DNA of 5,022 bases from the NCBI GenBank assembly GCA_018064545.1, contig JAGHUY010000339.1:1-5022 (forward strand). Reading direction: 5' to 3'. Under the pieces are notes generated by a model. It saw nothing but the letters and a program-made list of their open reading frames with translations, did no database searches and was not told the DNA's origin. The translations under genes and the position numbers were made by a program. Positions 1 to 5,022 of this stretch are shown one piece after another (positions within the stretch are counted from its first letter, which is position 1; every line of letters begins with the position of its first letter). This stretch comes from Candidatus Apopatosoma intestinale (GTDB lineage Bacteria; Bacillota; Clostridia; Oscillospirales; CAG-272).

Positions 1-1968
1 AACCACCATCTGATGGCATTCCAGTTTCGGGACGGTGTAAGTCAGCAGGCCGTCGGTATAATCAAAATCAATGTCCTGCATCTGCGGTGCAAGATAGACG
101 CGCTTCGGCGTGACGTCGATTTTCAGAGACACTTCGGTCTGATAGATCGGCAGGATGTCCTCGATCACCTCAACGTTTCTGCCGCGCTTGACGGGGCTGG
201 CATAGAGCAGATGGTTGATGAGCCGACGTTCTTCGGTCTGATCCATCAGCGTCACAACGCCCTGTGCGGGCAGGCTCGTCGTCAGCGTCTTGTCCTCCGC
301 GAGAAGCAGGTCGATGACGTGCTGAACCACCCGTTTGTCGATCAGCGGGCCGTCCTCGGCATACTCCGAGAAGAGACGGTAAGCGATATACGCGCCATCC
401 TCGCCGACCGTGATGGCCGGATAGGATTTCGTAGGGTCGTTCGGCGTATGCTTGTGCGACGAGAAATGGAAGGTGGTGCGGTTGAAATACGGATTCTGAC
501 GTTCGCCGATGACTTCGCCCGTCGCTTCGATCTCCTCGCACGACTGTTTGATGACGTAAGGCGCGTCAAACAGATCGTCCATTTCAAACATCGGATGCAG
601 ATAACTCGGCTGGTAGCCGCAAGTTCCCACGTATTTCGCGCCAAGATCAAAAGCAAAGCGATTTTCTCCGGCGATCAGCCCACTCGTGCCGGTGGCAAGG
701 ATTTTGCCGCCGTTATCGACAAACGCACGCAGACGGTCGGCCAAAGCACGGTCGATCACGCTGTCATCCGTCATGATGATCAATTTATATTTGGAGAAAT
801 CCGCCTCGGTATCGACCATATCGAAGAGATATTTGCCTTCGAGAAGAATGCGGGATGCGCCGGTACTGCCTTTCCACGCGTTTTTGCCGAGCGGTTCTTT
901 GCCGGGATTCATATAGGAGAACAAAGCCTCTTGGGAAAGAAGCGCAATGTCGGCAACGCTCTCCACATGGTCGATCCACGGCTCCTTTTCTTCAATCTCT
1001 TTATACGCCTCGCCGATCAGTTTATACGTCGCCATCTCCATTTTTCCGTTCGGATGGAGTTGGTCGCCGATCGAGCATTTGGCTCCGTTGGCAGCGGAAA
1101 GCGCGACCTCATAGCGAAGAGCGTTCGGATGCTTAAAGCCGCCAAATTCGCCCCACGACAGATGGAATTTGCCCGTCATACCGAGAAATTCCATACCGAG
1201 CGTGCGGGCGTACGCCGCTGAAAGCGGGAAATGATCGTATCCCCAACCGCCCGTCGGCAGACTTTCGAGTTCCAAATGCGTGTTCGTATGGGCAAAATCG
1301 CGCCGTCCCGCCTGCAAGTGTCCGGCGTTATGGAAAACCGGATGGCCGGGCTTGACGCTGTCCACGGTCTCACGGACACGGCGGGCGTAGTTCAGATACG
1401 TCTCCACGCCGAGTTTATAGGCATTTTCGGGATCATAGGGATCCCAGCCGCGCTCGCGCATCTTCTTCACGCAATGTTGGCAATAGCATGGGAACGCCCC
1501 GACGATGTCGAGGAAAATCCCGTCGCCATCGTAGTTTTCCAGTACCTCTTTGATCTGATCGAGCAGATAATCGAGATACGGGCTATTCATGCAGAATCGA
1601 TGATAGCCCGGCGTATGGAAATCGTGAACCCACTCGGTGGACTCATCCGGATTGCGGAAAAGCCAATCGGGATGCTCTCTCGCCATTTTTTCATCCAGTC
1701 CCGCGGAGATATAGATCGGGGTCTTGACGCCGATCTCATGCGCAGCCTCGATCTGGGCGCCGAGCAAGTCGAAGTCCAGATGAGGATGCGTGGTATTGGC
1801 TTTTGACGGATGATAGGCATAGCCGTGATGGCATTTGGAAAACAGCGTGATCGAACCCACGTGACCGGCTTTCAGAGCGGCCTGAAACTGCTCGCGCGAA
1901 AACTGACTGCCGATCCCCTCGATCTCTCCGCTGGTATGAAAATCCAGGTGTACCTGTCTGAAATTCAT
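1..1968 (-). CDS. Putative cytoplasmic glycoside hydrolase, hypothetical glycosyl hydrolase 6 (GHL6)-like with beta-galactosidase-trimerisation-like domain; 3' end beyond window
   Basis: I translated this frame by hand: it is open for 656 codons from ATG at 1968-1966 to the left edge, with no stop, so the C-terminus is cut, probably only by a little. The N-terminus (QVHLDFHTS at residues 5-13, then LFSKCHHGYAYHPSK around 42-56) is the hallmark I associate with the GHL6 family, also often annotated as alpha-L-fucosidase-like. A (beta/alpha)8 barrel would cover about residues 1-330. It holds HPDWLFRNPD (99-108), the strand DGDGIFLDIVG (147-157) with D154 a candidate catalytic acid, a nearby cysteine cluster C161/C163/C166, HNAGH (213-217), LELESLPTGGWGYDHFP (232-248) and GDQLHP (301-306). 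Residues about 335-480 resemble the glutamine-amidotransferase-like trimerisation domain of GH42 enzymes (DNGGKILATGTSG, 418-430). The rest looks like a beta domain. There is no signal peptide, so it should act on imported sugars. Substrate and linkage cannot be read from the sequence. It starts 17 bases after infB and is probably co-transcribed with it. Confidence 0.85.
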   Translation of the reverse strand, partial: MNFRQVHLDFHTSGEIEGIGSQFSREQFQAALKAGHVGSITLFSKCHHGYAYHPSKANTTHPHLDFDLLGAQIEAAHEIGVKTPIYISAGLDEKMAREHPDWLFRNPDESTEWVHDFHTPGYHRFCMNSPYLDYLLDQIKEVLENYDGDGIFLDIVGAFPCYCQHCVKKMRERGWDPYDPENAYKLGVETYLNYARRVRETVDSVKPGHPVFHNAGHLQAGRRDFAHTNTHLELESLPTGGWGYDHFPLSAAYARTLGMEFLGMTGKFHLSWGEFGGFKHPNALRYEVALSAANGAKCSIGDQLHPNGKMEMATYKLIGEAYKEIEEKEPWIDHVESVADIALLSQEALFSYMNPGKEPLGKNAWKGSTGASRILLEGKYLFDMVDTEADFSKYKLIIMTDDSVIDRALADRLRAFVDNGGKILATGTSGLIAGENRFAFDLGAKYVGTCGYQPSYLHPMFEMDDLFDAPYVIKQSCEEIEATGEVIGERQNPYFNRTTFHFSSHKHTPNDPTKSYPAITVGEDGAYIAYRLFSEYAEDGPLIDKRVVQHVIDLLLAEDKTLTTSLPAQGVVTLMDQTEERRLINHLLYASPVKRGRNVEVIEDILPIYQTEVSLKIDVTPKRVYLAPQMQDIDFDYTDGLLTYTVPKLECHQMVV

Positions 1969-1973
1969 ATTGT

Positions 1974-1979
1974 CCTCCT
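1974..1979 (-). promoter_or_regulatory. Ribosome-binding site of the glycoside hydrolase gene
   Basis: A perfect AGGAGG on the minus strand sits 5 bases before the ATG at 1968-1966. It fixes the start of the hydrolase and is a stronger match to the Shine-Dalgarno consensus than the sites in front of ylxQ and infB. It lies wholly in the 17-base gap after the infB stop, which otherwise has no room for a terminator hairpin or a promoter. Confidence 0.85.
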
Positions 1980-1985
1980 ATCCGA

Positions 1986-4619
1986 TCAGTCTCTTGCGAT
2001 CTGTTCCATGGTGAACGCTTCGAGAATATCGCCCTCTTTGATATCGTTGAATTTTTCGAGCCCGATACCGCATTCATAGCCGGATGCGACTTCTCTCACG
2101 TCGTCCTTGAAGCGGCGGAGAGAGTCGATCTTATCTTCAAAGATCACCACGCCGTCACGCACAACGCGGATCGAGGCCGAACGGGTGATCTTGCCGTCCT
2201 GAACGTAGGAACCGGCGATCGTACCGACGGAGGAAATGTGAATGGTCTGACGAACTTCGGCATGGCCGAGGATCACCTCACGGTAAACCGGTTTCAACAT
2301 ACCCTTGATGGCCGATTCGATCTCCTCGATGCACTCGTAAATGATGCTGTAGGTGCGGATATCGACCTTTTGCGCCTCGGCATCGTCCATCGCCTGTTTA
2401 TCCGGGCGGACGTTGAAGCCGATGATGATGGCGTTGGACGCGGTCGCGAGCATCACGTCGCCCTCGGTGATTCCGCCGACGGCAGAGTGGATGACTTTGA
2501 CGCGGACTTCATCGTTGGAGAGTTTTTCCAGCGAAGCGGTGACCGCTTCGGCAGAGCCCTTGACGTCCGCTTTCACGATGATATTCAAATCCTTGACGCC
2601 CTCTTTGATCTGGTCGAACAGTGCGTCCAGATTGACGCGGGCGTGAGCCTTAAATTCTTCTTCTTTCTCCTTATCGCGGCGCTGTTCGGCAAGGGTTCTC
2701 GCCATACGCTCGTCTTCCACGGCGTTGAATTCGTCACCCGCCATCGGGACTTGGTCAAGGCCGACGATCTCGACCGGGACGGACGGTCCCGCCGTCTTGA
2801 TGGCCTTACCGCGGTCATCCGTCATCAACCGGACACGGCCGACAGCCGTACCGGCGATCACGGTGTCACCCGCGTGGAGCGTACCGTTCTGTACCAGTAC
2901 CGTCGCCACGGGGCCTCTGCCCTTTTCCAGTTTGGCTTCGATGACGATACCCTTGGCACGGCGGTTCGGGTTGGCTTTCATTTCTTTCATATCCGCGACG
3001 AGAAGTACCATTTCCAGCAGTTCCGGAATGCCCTTGCCGGTGAGCGCGGAGACCGGAACGCAGATGGTATCGCCGCCCCATTCTTCGGGAACGAGATCAT
3101 ACTGTGTGAGTCCCTGCTTGACAAGATCGGGGTTGGCCGTGGGTTTATCCATCTTATTGATCGCGACGATGATGGAAATGCCGGCGGCCTTGGCGTGATT
3201 GATGGCCTCGACCGTCTGCGGCATGATACCGTCATCGGCAGCGACGACCAGAATCGCAATATCCGTGGATTTCGCGCCGCGGGCACGCATCGCCGTGAAA
3301 GCGGCGTGTCCCGGCGTATCAAGGAACGTAATATCTTTTCCGTTGCATTTGACGCGGTAGGCACCGATGGCCTGCGTGATACCGCCGGCCTCACCCTCTG
3401 TCACACGGGTGTGACGGATCGCATCGAGAAGCGACGTCTTACCGTGGTCAACATGTCCCATGACGCAGACGACAGGATCACGGGGGACAAGGGCTTCCGG
3501 AGAATCCGTTCCCTCGTCGAACAGTTTTTCCTCAATGGTCACGACGACTTCACGCGTGACCTCGGCACCGAGTTCGTCGGCGATCAGATAGGCCGTATCA
3601 AAATCGATGGTCTGATTGACGGAAGCCATGACGCCCATGAGCATCAGTCTCTTTACGACCTCGGATGCCGTCACTTTCAAACGGGAAGCGAGATCGGAAA
3701 CGGTGATCTCATCCGGAATGCTGACTTTGAGCGGCTGTTTCTTGGCCTTTTCCATCTGCTCGCGTCTCATGCGATCCATGTTCTGACGGTCTTTATCCCG
3801 ATCCTTATTGCGGGCGGCATAGGGGTTCTTCTGCTGTTGCTTTTTCAGTTTCTGACGGTCGGGAACGTTGGCACGGCGAGCCGATTCGGGCACGAAGTTT
3901 TCGAGACGCTCATCGTATTTGGACAGGTCGACCTGCGTCGTTCTCGTGTCCACGACTCTGGTATGACGGTCGGGAGCCGTGGATCCGCCGGACAAAGTAT
4001 TCTGCATGATGATGGTATTGCCGCCTCTCGCCTCGGACTTCTTCGGTTCGGGCTTTTTCTGCTCCGGCTTCTTCTGTTCGAACGTCGGTTTGGCAAAACG
4101 CTCCGGCGCCTTGCTGGAATTACGCGGCTGTTGCTGTACCTGAACCACGACCTTTGGTGGCTGCGGCTTGGCGGCCGGTTTCGTTTCCGGCTTTTTCTCT
4201 GCCGGTTTTGCTTCCTGTTTTACTTCCGGCTTTGTTTCCAGCTTCTTTTCCTGTTTCGTCTCCGGCTTTGCTTCCGGCTTCTTTTCCTGTTTCGTCTCCG
4301 GCTTTGTCTCCGGTTTTTCCGTTGCGGAAACTGCCTCCGCGACCGGTTCCGCCTTCGGCGCTTCGGCCTTGACAGGCTCTTCCGCCTTCGGCTTTTCCAG
4401 TTCGATCACGGCCTTACCGGACAAATAGTCCCCCATATTGGTGATTTGATTCTTTTCTGTCAGTTTGTCTATCAGAATGGCAAATTCAAACGGCTCGATG
4501 ACCGCCGTCGTCGTTTTTCCCGTGATGCCGCATTCCGTCAGGGCATCCACGAGTTCCTTGCCTTTCATTTCCAGGTCTTTTGCCAGCGCATTGACTTTCA
4601 TTTTCTGTTGTGCTGCCAT
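1986..4619 (-). CDS. infB: Translation initiation factor IF2
   Basis: IF2 is the GTPase that brings fMet-tRNA to the 30S subunit and promotes 50S joining. The gene is complete at 877 residues; family members are often 700-900, the excess lying in the linker. Order: a first IF2_N helical domain (about 7-45, [20 protein letters not shown]); a charged, repetitive linker rich in Lys, Glu and Pro (about 75-295); a second IF2_N domain (297-345); the G domain with G1 GHVDHGKT (388-395), G2 GGIT (412-415), G3 DTPGH (434-438), G4 NKMD (488-491) and G5 SALTGKG (524-530); beta-barrel domain II; domain III (about 650-745); and the C-terminal fMet-tRNA-binding domain with SSVGTIAGS and GYECGIG (847-853). 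All GTPase motifs are intact. The start at 4619 is preceded by AAAGGA and lies 4 bases after the ylxQ stop, suggesting translational coupling. ATG at codon 7 has no comparable site in front. Expression should follow the nusA operon promoter, outside this window. Confidence 0.98.
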   Translation of the reverse strand: MAAQQKMKVNALAKDLEMKGKELVDALTECGITGKTTTAVIEPFEFAILIDKLTEKNQITNMGDYLSGKAVIELEKPKAEEPVKAEAPKAEPVAEAVSATEKPETKPETKQEKKPEAKPETKQEKKLETKPEVKQEAKPAEKKPETKPAAKPQPPKVVVQVQQQPRNSSKAPERFAKPTFEQKKPEQKKPEPKKSEARGGNTIIMQNTLSGGSTAPDRHTRVVDTRTTQVDLSKYDERLENFVPESARRANVPDRQKLKKQQQKNPYAARNKDRDKDRQNMDRMRREQMEKAKKQPLKVSIPDEITVSDLASRLKVTASEVVKRLMLMGVMASVNQTIDFDTAYLIADELGAEVTREVVVTIEEKLFDEGTDSPEALVPRDPVVCVMGHVDHGKTSLLDAIRHTRVTEGEAGGITQAIGAYRVKCNGKDITFLDTPGHAAFTAMRARGAKSTDIAILVVAADDGIMPQTVEAINHAKAAGISIIVAINKMDKPTANPDLVKQGLTQYDLVPEEWGGDTICVPVSALTGKGIPELLEMVLLVADMKEMKANPNRRAKGIVIEAKLEKGRGPVATVLVQNGTLHAGDTVIAGTAVGRVRLMTDDRGKAIKTAGPSVPVEIVGLDQVPMAGDEFNAVEDERMARTLAEQRRDKEKEEEFKAHARVNLDALFDQIKEGVKDLNIIVKADVKGSAEAVTASLEKLSNDEVRVKVIHSAVGGITEGDVMLATASNAIIIGFNVRPDKQAMDDAEAQKVDIRTYSIIYECIEEIESAIKGMLKPVYREVILGHAEVRQTIHISSVGTIAGSYVQDGKITRSASIRVVRDGVVIFEDKIDSLRRFKDDVREVASGYECGIGLEKFNDIKEGDILEAFTMEQIARD
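4167..4319 (-). repeat. Lys/Glu/Pro/Thr tandem repeat tract inside the IF2 linker
   Basis: This codes for IF2 residues about 101-151, built from variants of KPETK, KPEAK and KQEKK. At DNA level there is a 30-base perfect direct repeat, 4241-4270 and 4277-4306, offset by 36 bases and therefore in frame (12 residues). Degenerate units continue on both sides. A second, shorter tract ([15 protein letters not shown], residues about 182-196) lies further downstream in the gene. The linker joins the N-terminal domains to the G domain and is known to vary strongly between species. The repeats are best explained by replication slippage in a tolerant, disordered segment. Confidence 0.85.
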
Positions 4620-4623
4620 AGTT

Positions 4624-4962
4624 TCACCCGTCCTTTCGTTCGTTGAGATAGCGGAACGCGAGTTCCGCGAAATTTTGATCCGTAATGGCGATGCAGGCGG
4701 TTTCGCTCTTGCCTACCGAGGCGCCGAGTGCCGCAGTATCCGTTTCTAAGAAAACAAGAGGAATGCCGTAGTAGGAAAAGCAGTTTACCAGTCGCTTTTT
4801 CGTGTTCGGAGATGCCGTTTCGCTGGCAATCCCCAGTCTGGCCGTGCCCGCACGCACCGCGTCGCAGGCAAGTTCCGTGCCGATGGCCGCTTTTCCCGCT
4901 CGTTTCGCAAGACCGCACGCGCCGAGGAGTTTTCTCATATTCTCTTTCTTTTCCTCACTCAT
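4624..4962 (-). CDS. ylxQ: YlxQ-like L7Ae/L30e-family RNA-binding protein
   Basis: This is a 112-residue protein of the ribosomal L7Ae/L30e fold, whose Bacillus relative YlxQ (about 100 residues) is encoded directly before infB. Family members bind kink-turns in RNA; the exact role of YlxQ is not settled. Visible family signs are [17 protein letters not shown] (12-28), [25 protein letters not shown] (34-58, the L7Ae-type nucleic-acid-binding segment), YYGIPLVF (64-71), and [19 protein letters not shown] (81-99). The ATG at 4962 overlaps the preceding stop by 8 bases (ATGAGTGA). A second ATG at 4938 (codon 9) would give a 104-residue protein starting [16 protein letters not shown], closer to the usual family N-terminus. 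GAGGAA lies 12 bases before it, against GGGAGG 15 bases before the first ATG. The true start is therefore open. The gene is sandwiched between ylxR and infB, its usual place. Confidence 0.9.
   Translation of the reverse strand: MSEEKKENMRKLLGACGLAKRAGKAAIGTELACDAVRAGTARLGIASETASPNTKKRLVNCFSYYGIPLVFLETDTAALGASVGKSETACIAITDQNFAELAFRYLNERKDG
4631..4636 (-). promoter_or_regulatory. Probable ribosome-binding site of infB
   Basis: AAAGGA on the minus strand lies 11 bases before the infB ATG, inside the last codons of ylxQ. The spacing is somewhat long. A GGGTGA just downstream, containing the ylxQ stop, could also pair with the anti-Shine-Dalgarno end of 16S rRNA. Either way, initiation of infB is tied closely to termination of ylxQ. 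Confidence 0.55.
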
Positions 4963-5022
4963 GGGCGTTCAGTTCTTCCTCCCACTGTTTCCATGCCTCT
5001 TCGGGAATCTTTGTTTCCAAAT
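4955..5022 (-). CDS. ylxR: C-terminal fragment, probably YlxR/RnpM
   Basis: Only the last 21 complete codons and the TGA stop (4957-4955) are inside the window; the 5' part lies beyond the right edge. The visible end is acidic and helical with KIPEEAWKQWEEEL followed by NAHE. This fits the end of YlxR proteins, where a final helix of the type 'lk.kip.e....l..el' is common. The fragment alone is too short for a firm family call. The main support is position: ylxR normally comes directly before ylxQ and infB and after nusA. YlxR (RnpM) is a small RNA-binding protein reported to modulate RNase P. The stop overlaps the first ylxQ ATG by 8 bases, an arrangement typical of translational coupling. 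Confidence 0.7.
   Translation of the reverse strand, partial: LETKIPEEAWKQWEEELNAHE

Noticed and set aside
13..1806. Plus-strand open frames of 402 and 191 codons opposite the hydrolase gene
   Set aside because: These are again the codon-register mirror of a real minus-strand gene. They are interrupted exactly where the hydrolase uses TCA serine codons (1219-1221, 1804-1806). No family features are visible in them.
1969..1985. Possible terminator or promoter between infB and the hydrolase gene
   Set aside because: The gap is 17 bases, mostly occupied by the AGGAGG ribosome-binding site. There is no hairpin with a T-tract and no -10/-35 pair there. A promoter inside the infB 3' end cannot be excluded, but I saw no convincing one.
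4154..4428. Plus-strand frames rich in Phe, Ser, Gly and Pro that could suggest a small membrane or structural protein
   Set aside because: They are antisense readings of the Lys/Glu/Pro repeat in the IF2 linker; the apparent periodicity comes from that repeat.
2238..4646. Very long plus-strand open frame (802 codons) antisense to infB
   Set aside because: Its codons are in exact register with the infB codons on the other strand, so it stays open simply because infB avoids TTA, CTA and TCA codons. The product is an implausible mix rich in Phe, Arg and Leu with no recognisable domain, and infB is certain.
1..5022. Signs of a mobile element, CRISPR array, RNA gene or horizontally acquired island
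   Set aside because: No transposase, terminal inverted repeats, spaced repeats or tRNA-like sequence were seen. Base composition and codon use look similar in the hydrolase and in infB, so there is no compositional sign of recent transfer.

Overview
The window looks like a piece of a bacterial chromosome, most likely a Firmicutes/Clostridia member of the kind found in the gut (Oscillospiraceae-like). This is judged from three things: the gene order ylxR-ylxQ-infB, a clostridial-style IF2 with a long charged N-terminal linker, and a glycoside hydrolase of a type common in these bacteria. The base composition is moderately GC-rich and looks even across the window. The species cannot be named from sequence alone.

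All genes read on the minus strand, so the order of transcription is right to left. At the right edge (4955-5022) is the C-terminal tail of a protein that fits YlxR (RnpM). It overlaps by 8 bases a small L7Ae/L30e-fold RNA-binding protein, YlxQ (4624-4962). Four bases after the ylxQ stop comes infB, complete, encoding an 877-residue translation initiation factor IF2 (1986-4619). Only 17 bases after the infB stop, behind a strong AGGAGG ribosome-binding site, starts a 656-codon reading frame. It stays open to the left edge (1-1968) and encodes a cytoplasmic glycoside hydrolase of the 'hypothetical glycosyl hydrolase 6' type: a barrel, then a beta-galactosidase-trimerisation-like domain, then a C-terminal beta domain.

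The first three genes form the conserved core of the nusA-infB operon, which serves transcription, RNA processing and translation initiation. The usual next gene after infB in Firmicutes is rbfA (30S maturation). Here a carbohydrate-active enzyme takes that place, with spacing tight enough for co-transcription and no visible terminator or promoter between. This is the most unusual point in the window. I see no mobile element, CRISPR array, RNA gene or wholly new system. The window is almost fully coding, with no non-coding stretch over 17 bases.
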